Origin: Verrucomicrobiaceae bacterium
GTDB taxonomy: Bacteria; Verrucomicrobiota; Verrucomicrobiia; Verrucomicrobiales; Akkermansiaceae
NCBI GenBank assembly: GCA_027483005.1
Contig: JAIXVN010000044.1
Span: 1-5,373 of the forward strand
Direction of reading: 5' to 3'
DNA: 5,373 nucleotides
Numbering within the stretch: the first letter of the stretch is position 1; every line of letters starts with the position of its first letter. The notes beneath the pieces were generated by a model. It was not told the origin of the DNA. It searched no databases and saw only the letters and a list, made by a program, of their open reading frames with translations. A program made the translations under genes and the position numbers. This document shows, one piece after another, positions 1 to 5,373 of the stretch.

Positions 1-1374
1 AAGGATCTTCCCCAGAGCCAGAAGGCCCTCTGGCTGAAAGCCCTCAGCGCCGTCCAGACGCAAAACCTTCCCTACGCCGTCAGCCTTCTGCAGGCACTGT
101 TGAAGGATTCGCCCGGGTTTCTTGATGGCAGAAAGGTCCTTCGAAAGGTGGAGATCCAGCAAACCGGAGGCCCCAAGAAGAAAGGAGGCCTGTTCAGCAT
201 GCAGTCCGGTGGCTTCGGAGGCATGAAGCTCCAGGGCCAGGCCAAGAAGGATCCGCTCGGAACCATCCCCCTGATCGAAAAGGATCTTGAGAAGGATCCC
301 TACAACGAAGGCGCGAACGACCTCCTTTTCGAGTGCTTCATGAAGCTCGAAATGCCTGACAGCGCTGCCTTCGCCCTGGAAACCGTCCGCAAGGGCAGCC
401 CGGAAACGCCGAAGCTCCTTCACAAGCTCGCCCAGCACTATCTCACCCGAGACATGCCAAAGGTGGCGGCCGAGGTTTACAACGACATCATCAAGATCGC
501 TCCGACGGATTCCGAGGCCATCAAAGGGGCCAAGGACTGTTCCGCCCGCGCCTCGATGCAGAGCCAGAAGTGGGACGAGAATTCCGACATGCGGAGCCTC
601 ATGAAGGACAAGGCCGAGTTCGAGGAAATGGAAAAAGCCTCCAGGACCGGCCTCACCCGTGACCAGCTCGAGGAGCGTCGTGACCGCCTCGTCCTGAAAT
701 ACAACGAGGACACCAACAGCCTGCTCGCCGTGAAGGAGCTGGCTGCCGTCTATGAACAACTGGAAGACTGGACCAACGCCCATGCCTTCTTCTCCTGGGC
801 GCACACGCTCAGCAATGGCGACGTCGCCCTCCAGAACAAGGCCTCGCAAATGAGGGATCGTGCGCAGGAGGCTGAAATGAAGGCGCTGGAGGAAGCTGCG
901 GCAGCCGATCCGTCGAATGCCGAACTCGTCAGCACCCTCGCCGCCCGCAAGGCCGAGCGGATGGCGGAGCAGGTCGAGGAAGCCAAGCGCCGTGTGGACC
1001 AGAATCCGACAGATCCGCAGTTCCGATACGATCTCGGGCTGGCACTTTACCAGCTTGGCGATTTCAGCGGTGCAATCCCCCATCTCCAGCAAGCCACCCG
1101 CAATCCGCACATCCGGACCAAGGTGCTGCTTCTTCTCGGCCGCACCTTCCGCGCCAAGGGAATGTTCGACCTTGCCATCAAGCAGCTCTCAGACGCACTG
1201 GCGGACCTCCACTCCATGGACAACACCAAGAAGGAAGTCCTTTATGACAAGGGGGAAATCCACGCGGAAATGGGAGACAAGGACTCCGCCCTGGATTGCT
1301 TCAAGCAGATCTACGAAGTGGACTACGGATATCGCGACGTCGCGAGCCGCGTTGAATCTTCCTACGGCTCCTGA
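1..1374 (+). CDS. Tetratricopeptide-repeat (TPR) protein, 5'-truncated by the window edge
   Basis: The frame is open from base 1 to the TGA at 1372-1374, giving 457 residues. The true start lies upstream; a TTG at 100 is in frame but falls inside the first TPR-like helix pair, so it is not a convincing start. Numbering from the window edge, TPR-like helix pairs are seen near residues 9-42, 103-136, 137-170, 240-273, 338-370, 374-405 and 411-445. The clearest has the segment YDLGLALYQLGDFSGAIPHL (343-362), with typical G, A and aromatic spacing. A Gly/Lys-rich linker (56-82) splits the first repeat from the next, and a charged Glu/Ala/Lys-rich, probably coiled-coil helix lies at about 275-335. 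No membrane segment is visible in the part present. TPR arrays are protein-interaction scaffolds; the partner cannot be read from the sequence. It converges on an unrelated minus-strand gene 8 bp away. The TPR call is firm; the specific function is unknown. Confidence 0.9.
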   Translation, partial: KDLPQSQKALWLKALSAVQTQNLPYAVSLLQALLKDSPGFLDGRKVLRKVEIQQTGGPKKKGGLFSMQSGGFGGMKLQGQAKKDPLGTIPLIEKDLEKDPYNEGANDLLFECFMKLEMPDSAAFALETVRKGSPETPKLLHKLAQHYLTRDMPKVAAEVYNDIIKIAPTDSEAIKGAKDCSARASMQSQKWDENSDMRSLMKDKAEFEEMEKASRTGLTRDQLEERRDRLVLKYNEDTNSLLAVKELAAVYEQLEDWTNAHAFFSWAHTLSNGDVALQNKASQMRDRAQEAEMKALEEAAAADPSNAELVSTLAARKAERMAEQVEEAKRRVDQNPTDPQFRYDLGLALYQLGDFSGAIPHLQQATRNPHIRTKVLLLLGRTFRAKGMFDLAIKQLSDALADLHSMDNTKKEVLYDKGEIHAEMGDKDSALDCFKQIYEVDYGYRDVASRVESSYGS

Positions 1375-1382
1375 TCGGAGCC
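1366..1382. terminator. Stop-codon-spanning hairpin between convergent genes (possible bidirectional terminator)
   Basis: GGCTCC (1366-1371), loop TGATC (1372-1376) and GGAGCC (1377-1382) form a perfect 6-bp stem. The TGA of the TPR gene lies in the loop, and the hairpin abuts the TAA of the minus-strand gene (1385-1383). There is no T tract on either side, so it does not meet the usual intrinsic-terminator pattern. With an 8-bp convergent gap it is the only structure available to end or protect either transcript. Confidence 0.35.
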
Positions 1383-2381
1383 TTAGGGCTTCTCGCCAAC
1401 TTTGGACGATCCATCCGGCTGGCGCTCGTCGAAGACGGTATCCGTCATGATCCAGTCTTCGGCGAGGAATGAAATGATCTCGCAAAGTCGGGTGGGAGTC
1501 GGATCGTTCTTCCTCACCCGCACGATCGCGCGGATGGCGCGTGACGACTTGAGGGATGCGTTGAGGATCCGCTGGGTCTCGCTGCCACGCTGGCAGTATC
1601 CGATCAGCGTCGAGTCCGAGTCCGGACTCGCCAGGGTGTAGGCCGCCCATTCGCGTTCACTCAGGAAGCGACCGTTGTAGTAGTTGTCCTGAGCGACAAA
1701 AACCCTCAGGTCCGCCTGGATCTTCGCCTCACTGACGACCTTGTCCCAGGGCTTGCTGCAAGCGGCGGAAAGTGCCGCCAGATCCACCTGCCAGACCGAC
1801 TGGGAGTTCGGCGTGAGCAAGGCCCGCAGGGGCCTCACGGTTTCATTCTCGAAAAAGATCTCCACCGCCTCGATCTGGATCCCGTTGGCATCCATGTTGC
1901 CAATCCAATCGAGTCGCGAAACCTTTCCCCGCTTCTGTTCGAGCTCCGTCAGGAACTGGACCGCCTCGCTTGCCGAGATATCCCTGAGCCTGACCAGGTC
2001 GTTGAGCTCCGCCGGACTTCTCATCGCAAGAACCTTCCTTACCAGCGCAAGGGCCTGGTCCTCGGAAAGAGGAGTCACCGCCTGTTCACGCGGGGTGAAC
2101 AACTGCGCGTTGGGGTCACGCCAGACCGCTGCACTCGACGAACGGTCCCTTGTCAGGCCGATGTATGTGCCACCAATCAGGCCGAAAACCGCAATCACTC
2201 CAACCGCCATCGTTCTGAGAAGCGTCTCGCTGCGGCGCTTTTGCGAAGCTTCCTTCTTTCGCCTTCGCAAGGCGCCGCGATCCCAGTCGAGCGCAGTGCT
2301 TTGGGGCGCGACAGGCTCCACCGCACCCGGCTTTGAAAGGGGTGTGCCTCTTGGAGGTCTTGGAATGTTTCGAATCTTCAT
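1383..2381 (-). CDS. Single-pass membrane-anchored protein of unknown function
   Basis: This is a complete 332-residue ORF from ATG (2381-2379) to TAA (1385-1383). I do not recognise the family. The N-terminus (1-55) is Pro-rich and then strongly basic (RRRKKEASQKRR, 39-50). One hydrophobic helix follows at about 56-76 (MAVGVIAVFGLIGGTYIGL), and no later segment is hydrophobic enough to span a membrane. By the positive-inside rule the N-terminus is cytoplasmic and residues 77-332 lie in the periplasm. That domain is mixed helix and strand, with Cys 208, 263 and 300. It has conspicuous segments IEAVEIFFENE (170-180), VWQVDLAAL (196-204) and CEIISFLAEDW (300-310). The ATG is the only usual start after the in-frame TGA of the upstream lipoprotein gene, 24 bp away, so the two are probably co-transcribed. 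No Shine-Dalgarno motif stands at normal spacing (the leader ends TTTACTGAG). Coding status is well supported by length, start and topology; function is unknown. Confidence 0.82.
   Translation of the reverse strand: MKIRNIPRPPRGTPLSKPGAVEPVAPQSTALDWDRGALRRRKKEASQKRRSETLLRTMAVGVIAVFGLIGGTYIGLTRDRSSSAAVWRDPNAQLFTPREQAVTPLSEDQALALVRKVLAMRSPAELNDLVRLRDISASEAVQFLTELEQKRGKVSRLDWIGNMDANGIQIEAVEIFFENETVRPLRALLTPNSQSVWQVDLAALSAACSKPWDKVVSEAKIQADLRVFVAQDNYYNGRFLSEREWAAYTLASPDSDSTLIGYCQRGSETQRILNASLKSSRAIRAIVRVRKNDPTPTRLCEIISFLAEDWIMTDTVFDERQPDGSSKVGEKP
1582..1630. repeat. Cluster of short perfect inverted repeats inside the membrane-protein gene
   Basis: CTGCCA-CGC-TGGCAG (1582-1596) is a 6-bp stem with a 3-base loop. 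CGAGTCCGGACTCG (1617-1630) is a perfect 14-bp palindrome, directly preceded by another CGAGTC copy (1611-1616). On the minus strand the palindrome encodes part of a Ser/Pro/Asp-rich stretch (ASPDSDST, 251-258). No known site is recognised. Confidence 0.4.
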
Positions 2382-2387
2382 CTCAGT

Positions 2388-2416
2388 AAAAAAATCCGCA
2401 ATCGCTCAGCGAGGCG
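2388..2416 (-). terminator. Terminator-like hairpin plus T7 tract in the lipoprotein/membrane-protein gap
   Basis: Read on the minus strand, TCGC-TGA-GCGA (2412-2402) is a 4-bp stem whose 3-base loop is exactly the lipoprotein stop codon. It is flanked by an outer CGC/GCG pairing (2416-2414 with 2399-2397) across a small 1x2 internal loop. GA follows, then seven T's (2394-2388), just before the next gene. The form resembles a weak intrinsic terminator, which would partly uncouple expression of the downstream membrane protein. The stem is short and interrupted, so efficiency is doubtful. Confidence 0.35.
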
Positions 2417-2906
2417 TCAAGGTGATCCGGGTCGCACTGTAACGGTCATCCGGTCGGAAAAGCCAACCAGGATTTCGGTCCAACAGCTCATATCCTGTCA
2501 GCCTGAACTCGGGGAGAAACTGATTGCTGTTCGGTTCATACACCTCGCGTCCGGTGTACGAACCATGAATCCTGTATTCATAATTCTGATCGAATCCATA
2601 CTTCTGACCAGTTGGCCCATTCTCCGAGAGGCGGTCGGGGCTCTGCATCGCGGATTCATTGAAAACCACCAAACGGCCGCGACTCCAAGACTCCCGAGGC
2701 TTCCTGAGGTAGCCCCAGAAGCGGGTCTTGTTCACGAAATAGCGACGCCCGTAATGGAAATCCCCGGTCTGCTCCGCCGCAATCCTCCCCTTGCGTTCCT
2801 CCAAGGTCGGACCGCCCATGTTGCCCACGCCGAGAGCCCCCCCACAATGGGTGAGCAGCGGACAAACCAAAATCAATGGGACCAAGCGGCAAAACACACG
2901 AATCAT
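2406..2906 (-). CDS. Putative small lipoprotein, aromatic-rich, function unknown
   Basis: This is a complete 166-residue ORF from ATG (2906-2904) to TGA (2408-2406). The start is well bounded because an in-frame TAA lies 12 bases upstream. The N-terminus has Arg3 and Arg7, a hydrophobic core (LVPLILVCPLL, 8-18) and the box L18-T19-H20-C21. That reads as a type II (lipoprotein) signal peptide, though His at -1 is unusual and plain Sec secretion remains possible. The mature part of about 146 residues begins with a flexible Gly-rich stretch (22-32). It is then rich in Tyr, Phe, Trp and Arg, with blocks DFHYGRRYFV (49-58), TRFWGYLRKP (61-70), EYRIHGSYTGREVYEPNSN (110-128) and RNPGWLFRPDDRY (144-156). 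The pattern suggests a compact beta-rich fold. Similar-looking small proteins seem familiar from Verrucomicrobiota, but I cannot name a family. It is first in a probable two-gene unit with the downstream membrane-anchored protein. No Shine-Dalgarno motif precedes the ATG (leader TAATCTCCCGCC). Confidence 0.8.
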   Translation of the reverse strand: MIRVFCRLVPLILVCPLLTHCGGALGVGNMGGPTLEERKGRIAAEQTGDFHYGRRYFVNKTRFWGYLRKPRESWSRGRLVVFNESAMQSPDRLSENGPTGQKYGFDQNYEYRIHGSYTGREVYEPNSNQFLPEFRLTGYELLDRNPGWLFRPDDRYSATRITLTPR

Positions 2907-2976
2907 GGCGGGAGATTACGCGTCACCCCAGCCCGGGAGCAAGGTTCAATCCAACAGAGCCCGTCCGCGAATCCGC

Positions 2977-3003
2977 TTGCCAAGGTCGGGCCGCGACGAT
3001 AAT
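2977..3003 (+). promoter_or_regulatory. Candidate sigma-70-type promoter for the IIA gene
   Basis: TTGCCA (2977-2982) and GATAAT (2998-3003) match the -35 and -10 consensus at five of six bases or close to it. The 15-bp spacer is shorter than the usual 17. The -10 box lies within the small palindrome CGAT-A-ATCG (2997-3005). Transcription would start near 3010, leaving a leader of about 40 bases. The site is in the 142-bp divergent region (2907-3048), which must also hold the promoter of the minus-strand pair; I see no clear match for that one. Confidence 0.35.
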
Positions 3004-3035
3004 CGGCGTCCCCTTTGCGCGGGATATCTCCGCCC

Positions 3036-3041
3036 AGCAGG
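3036..3041 (+). promoter_or_regulatory. Ribosome binding site of the IIA gene
   Basis: AGCAGG matches the AGGAGG core at five of six bases and stands 7 bases before the ATG at 3049. It supports that ATG over the long in-frame upstream extension. It is the only start in the window with a recognisable Shine-Dalgarno sequence. Confidence 0.6.
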
Positions 3042-3048
3042 TCCTTCC

Positions 3049-3522
3049 ATGAAACTGAGCCAGCTCATCAGCGCCGATCAAATCCTGCCCGATATGCGGG
3101 CTGGAGAGCATTGGCCTGCGATCGTGGAACTCGTCGAGCACCTGCGCCACCTCGGAAAGATCGACTCGGTCCTCCATGACGAGATTCTCGAGTCCCTGCG
3201 GGTCCGTGAAGAGCTTGTCAGCACCGGGATCGGCTCGGGCGTGGCAATTCCCCATGCCTTCTCAGACAACGTCGATCACGTGATCGCGGTCCTGGGACGC
3301 TCCACGGCCGGCATCGACTTCGAAGCCCTCGACGGCGGCCCGGTTCACTTCGTGTTTCTCTTCATCGTCCCAAGCAAGGATCATCACCTCCACCTCCGGA
3401 CCCTCGCCGCGATCGCGAAAATGTTCACCAATAGCGGGATCAGACGCCGCATCGGTGAAGCCGGGACCCGAGAGGAGATCCTCGCCATTCTCGATCCAAA
3501 GGCATCACGTGCAGCCAACTAG
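3049..3522 (+). CDS. ptsN: PTS IIA component, fructose/mannitol type (PtsN-like regulatory protein)
   Basis: This 157-residue protein is close in size to the single-domain IIA-Ntr proteins. The family signature is plain: VREELVSTGIGSGVAIPHAF (52-71), in which His69 is the expected phosphorylation site. A second conserved block follows, with FEALDGGPVHFVFLFIVPS (91-109) and HLRTLAAIA (115-123); His115 fits the second conserved His of the fold. In the family the active His takes phosphate from HPr or NPr; PtsN proteins then act by protein contact, for example in potassium or nitrogen control, rather than in sugar uptake. No EIIB, EIIC, HPr or Enzyme I gene is nearby, which favours a regulatory role, but only this window is visible. 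The frame stays open upstream to about 2791, but that part overlaps the divergent lipoprotein gene, whereas the ATG at 3049 has a good ribosome binding site and a typical family N-terminus (MKLSQLI). argS follows after 66 bp on the same strand. The exact subtype, and so the symbol, is less certain than the domain. Confidence 0.9.
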   Translation: MKLSQLISADQILPDMRAGEHWPAIVELVEHLRHLGKIDSVLHDEILESLRVREELVSTGIGSGVAIPHAFSDNVDHVIAVLGRSTAGIDFEALDGGPVHFVFLFIVPSKDHHLHLRTLAAIAKMFTNSGIRRRIGEAGTREEILAILDPKASRAAN

Positions 3523-3530
3523 GCTGCGCG
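3508..3530 (+). terminator. Stop-codon-spanning hairpin at the IIA gene end
   Basis: CGTGCAGCC (3508-3516) pairs with GGCTGCGCG (3522-3530) across the loop AACTA (3517-3521): nine pairs, one of them G-T. The TAG stop (3520-3522) straddles the loop and stem. No T tract follows (the next bases are AGGTTCCAAG). It may act as a 3'-end stabiliser or weak terminator between the IIA gene and argS. Confidence 0.4.
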
Positions 3531-3532
3531 AG

Positions 3533-3552
3533 GTTCCAAGCATCAGTTCCAA
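3533..3552 (+). repeat. GTTCCAA direct repeat upstream of argS
   Basis: GTTCCAA occurs at 3533-3539 and 3546-3552, separated by six bases and so 13 bases start to start. It lies in the 66-bp gap before argS, where a promoter or regulatory site would be expected. No known operator is recognised, and chance is a fair explanation. Confidence 0.35.
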
Positions 3553-3558
3553 CTACCA

Positions 3559-3588
3559 GAGGGCCCCCCTCCCTGACTCTTCTTCCCC
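3559..3588 (+). other. GC hairpin and pyrimidine-rich leader just before argS
   Basis: GAGGG (3559-3563), loop CCC and CCCTC (3567-3571) form a 5-bp stem. A mostly C/T stretch then runs to the ATG (CCTGACTCTTCTTCCCC, 3572-3588). There is no Shine-Dalgarno motif in this leader at usable distance. The hairpin could end read-through from the IIA gene or shape argS initiation; the sequence does not decide between these. Confidence 0.3.
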
Positions 3589-5334
3589 ATGACCTTGCAG
3601 CAGGACCTCGAATCCCGCCTCGCCGCTGCGGTTTCCGCCGTCATCGGTGAGCCCGCCGCCGCGCCCGTCACCGCCGCCACGGACCTCCGTTTCGGCGACT
3701 ACCAGTCGAACGCCGCGATGGTCCTCGCCAAGCAGCGAAAGACCAACCCTCGCGCCCTCGCCCAGGAAATCCTCGACCGGATCGACCTCGCCGGAGTCGC
3801 CACCGCCGACATCGCCGGACCTGGATTCCTCAATTTCCGCATCCTTCCCGAGGCCTACGCCGCCTACACTGCGACGCTGATCCGCGATGAAAAACTCGGC
3901 GTGCCCGACATCGGAAAAGGCCGCACCGTGGTCATCGATTTCTCCGCACCGAATGTGGCGAAGCCGATGCACGTCGGCCACATCCGCTCGACCATCATCG
4001 GCGACTCGCTCTCGCGCATCGCCCGCTACCTCGGCTTCACCGTCATCTCCGACAACCACATCGGCGACTGGGGCACGCAGTTCGGCATGATCCTCCACGG
4101 CTGGAAAACCCTCCTCGACCATGCCGCGTTGGAGGCCGATCCCATCCCTGAACTTCTTCGTGTCTATCGCGACGTCAATGCCGCCACCAAGGCCGATCCC
4201 GCCGTGCTCGAACTCTGCAAGTCCGAGCTGGTCAAACTCCAGGCCGGTGATGCCGACAACCTCGCGATCTGGCAGCAGTGCATCGAGGTGTCCAAGAAGG
4301 GCCTGCAAAAGATCTATGACCGCCTCGATGTGTCGTTCGACCACTGGCTCGGCGAAAGTTTCTACAACGACCAGCTCGCCGGAATCGTCGAGGAGTTTCT
4401 AACAAAGGGCATCGCCCGCGTCAGCGATGGTGCCGTCTGCATCTTCGCCTCCGGAGAATTCCCAGACGAACAGGACCCCTTCCGAGTCAACAAGGAGAAC
4501 GGCTGGACCGACAACCCCGCGATCATCTGTAAGGCCGACGGCGGCTTTCTCTATGCCACCACCGACCTCGCGACGCTCGACTATCGCGTGAAGACCTGGA
4601 ACGCCGATCACATCTGGTATGTCGTCGGCGTCCCGCAGAGCCTGCATTTCCGTCAGATCTTCGACGCGGCGCGGCGCTGGGGCCTGCATGCCGACTGCCA
4701 GCATGTCGCCTTCGGCTCGATCCTCGGCGAGGACCGCAAGCTGATGAAGACCCGCTCCGGGGACAACGTGCAGCTGATCGACGTGCTGGAGGAAGCCGTT
4801 GAACGCGCCGCCAAGGTGATCGCGGAAAAGAACCCAGACCTCCCCGCTGAGGAGGCCGCGCAGATTGCGGAGACCGTCGGCATCGGAGCCGTGAAGTTCG
4901 CCGAGCTCTCGCAGAACCGCCTCACCGACTACGTTTTCTCCTGGGACCGCATGCTCGCACTTCAGGGCGACACCGCACCGTATCTTCAATACAGCAACGT
5001 CCGCATCCTCTCGATCTTCCGGAAGCTGGACGAGCCCTTCGATGCAGCCTCCGCCACCATCCTTCTAACAGAGGATGCGGAGATCCATCTCGCCCGGCTC
5101 ATCGCCCGCTTCGGCGAGGTGCTGCCAACCGTCATCGAGGACTATCGACCGAACCTTCTGGCCAACTACCTGCTCGAACTCGCCCGCAGTTTCCACTCGT
5201 TCTTCGAGGCCTGCCCGGTGCTGAAATCGGAAGGTCCGGTGCGCGCCAGCCGTCTCGCGCTTTGCGAGCTTTCCTCACGCGTCCTGACCACCGGCCTCGG
5301 CCTGTTGGGGATCAAGGTGCCGGAAAGAATGTGA
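3589..5334 (+). CDS. argS: Arginyl-tRNA synthetase (class I, EC 6.1.1.19)
   Basis: This complete 581-residue enzyme is near the family norm (about 550-590). It charges tRNA-Arg with arginine using ATP in the cytoplasm. The N-terminal arginyl-specific domain covers about 1-90, including FGDYQSNAAM (35-44) and GPGFLNFRI (77-85). The class I catalytic core has the HIGH box as HVGH (128-131) within APNVAKPMHVGHIRST, then GDWGTQFG (159-166) and LYATTDLA (321-328). The KMSKS region reads KLMKTRSG (384-391); departure from KMSKS is normal for many ArgRS enzymes. The C-terminal part has FAELSQNRLTDYVFSWDRM (437-455) and DTAPYLQYSNVR (461-472), followed by the DALR anticodon-binding helices. It ends in the usual Met (GIKVPERM). 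An in-frame TGA 12 bases before the ATG fixes the start. No frameshift or missing key residue is seen. It may share a transcript with the IIA gene, though hairpins in the 66-bp gap leave room for its own promoter. There is no functional link to the upstream gene that I can name. Confidence 0.98.
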   Translation: MTLQQDLESRLAAAVSAVIGEPAAAPVTAATDLRFGDYQSNAAMVLAKQRKTNPRALAQEILDRIDLAGVATADIAGPGFLNFRILPEAYAAYTATLIRDEKLGVPDIGKGRTVVIDFSAPNVAKPMHVGHIRSTIIGDSLSRIARYLGFTVISDNHIGDWGTQFGMILHGWKTLLDHAALEADPIPELLRVYRDVNAATKADPAVLELCKSELVKLQAGDADNLAIWQQCIEVSKKGLQKIYDRLDVSFDHWLGESFYNDQLAGIVEEFLTKGIARVSDGAVCIFASGEFPDEQDPFRVNKENGWTDNPAIICKADGGFLYATTDLATLDYRVKTWNADHIWYVVGVPQSLHFRQIFDAARRWGLHADCQHVAFGSILGEDRKLMKTRSGDNVQLIDVLEEAVERAAKVIAEKNPDLPAEEAAQIAETVGIGAVKFAELSQNRLTDYVFSWDRMLALQGDTAPYLQYSNVRILSIFRKLDEPFDAASATILLTEDAEIHLARLIARFGEVLPTVIEDYRPNLLANYLLELARSFHSFFEACPVLKSEGPVRASRLALCELSSRVLTTGLGLLGIKVPERM

Positions 5335-5371
5335 GGAAACCGTGATTTTACCGTTTTCGCATTCCTCATTC
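5327..5371 (+). terminator. Imperfect inverted repeat spanning the argS stop codon
   Basis: GAAT (5327-5330) pairs with ATTC (5368-5371), and GAGGAA (5333-5338) pairs with TTCCTC (5362-5367), with a 2-base bulge (GT, 5331-5332) and a 23-base loop that contains TTTT runs. The TGA (5332-5334) is within the left arm. The long loop makes it a weak terminator candidate, and the window ends two bases later, so any T tract cannot be seen. Confidence 0.25.
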
Positions 5372-5373
5372 GG

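Noticed and set aside
917..1450. 177-codon plus-strand frame overlapping the TPR gene
   Set aside because: It is a +1 shadow of clear TPR repeats, rich in Ser, Arg and Pro, and runs into the convergent gene.
1741..2442. 233-codon plus-strand frame opposite the membrane-protein gene
   Set aside because: The minus-strand ORF has a coherent topology (basic tail, one membrane helix, folded domain) and fits the operon; the plus-strand product is Ser/Arg-rich without domain features.
2913..2935. Possible near-leaderless promoter for the lipoprotein gene (minus-strand TTGCTC, then CGTAAT)
   Set aside because: The -10 candidate lacks the first two consensus bases, including the key A, and the -35 match is weak.
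2791..3048. N-terminal extension of the IIA protein
   Set aside because: It would overlap the divergent lipoprotein start; the extension has no family similarity, and the ATG at 3049 has a good ribosome binding site.
3273..3286. 14-bp perfect palindrome CGATCACGTGATCG in the IIA gene
   Set aside because: It encodes an ordinary stretch of the protein (DHVIA), has no partner site, and one such palindrome is not surprising in a window of this size.
3553..4344. 263-codon open frame on the minus strand opposite argS
   Set aside because: It lies wholly antisense to a firm argS gene and its leader, and its product is a low-complexity Gly/Asp/Val/Glu sequence typical of the complement of a gene with GC-rich third positions.
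4738..4761. Missing KMSKS motif in the arginyl-tRNA synthetase
   Set aside because: KLMKTRSG at this place is the normal form in many ArgRS enzymes, so it is not a defect.
4399..4989. 196-codon minus-strand frame opposite argS
   Set aside because: Same reason: it mirrors the conserved catalytic and C-terminal parts of argS and has no recognisable motif or start context.

Overview
The window carries five protein-coding genes on both strands of a GC-rich (roughly 60% by eye) bacterial chromosome segment. The style of the proteins suggests Verrucomicrobiota, perhaps a Luteolibacter- or Haloferula-like member of Verrucomicrobiaceae: a large tetratricopeptide-repeat (TPR) protein, a stand-alone PtsN-like IIA protein, a small aromatic-rich lipoprotein family, and poor Shine-Dalgarno signals. 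This placement is an inference from memory of such genomes, not a database result. No RNA gene, CRISPR array, insertion sequence or phage gene is visible.

Layout. Positions 1-1374 (+) hold the 3' part of a TPR protein gene whose start lies outside the window. It converges, with only 8 bp between stop codons, on a two-gene minus-strand unit. Transcribed from right to left, that unit is a small putative lipoprotein (2906-2406), a 24-bp gap, then a single-pass membrane-anchored protein of unknown function (2381-1383). A 142-bp divergent intergenic region (2907-3048) separates this pair from a plus-strand pair: a PTS IIA (PtsN-like) protein (3049-3522) and, after 66 bp, a complete arginyl-tRNA synthetase gene, argS (3589-5334). 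The last 39 bases are the argS 3' flank.

Function. ArgS is a core translation enzyme. The IIA protein has the phospho-accepting His of the fructose/mannitol IIA family but no transporter domain, so a regulatory phospho-relay role is more likely than sugar uptake. The minus-strand pair looks like a lineage-specific cell-envelope module: one protein appears to be anchored through a lipid and the other through an N-terminal helix, with both main domains outside the cytoplasm. The TPR protein is probably a scaffold.

The least ordinary signal is structural. The stop codon lies in or beside the loop of a short inverted repeat at three gene ends (TPR gene, lipoprotein gene, IIA gene), and a looser one spans the argS stop. 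The lipoprotein stop hairpin is followed by a T7 tract and separates two ORFs that share one reading frame. I see no strong evidence of a new defence or mobile system here; most of the window looks like ordinary chromosome with two uncharacterised envelope genes.
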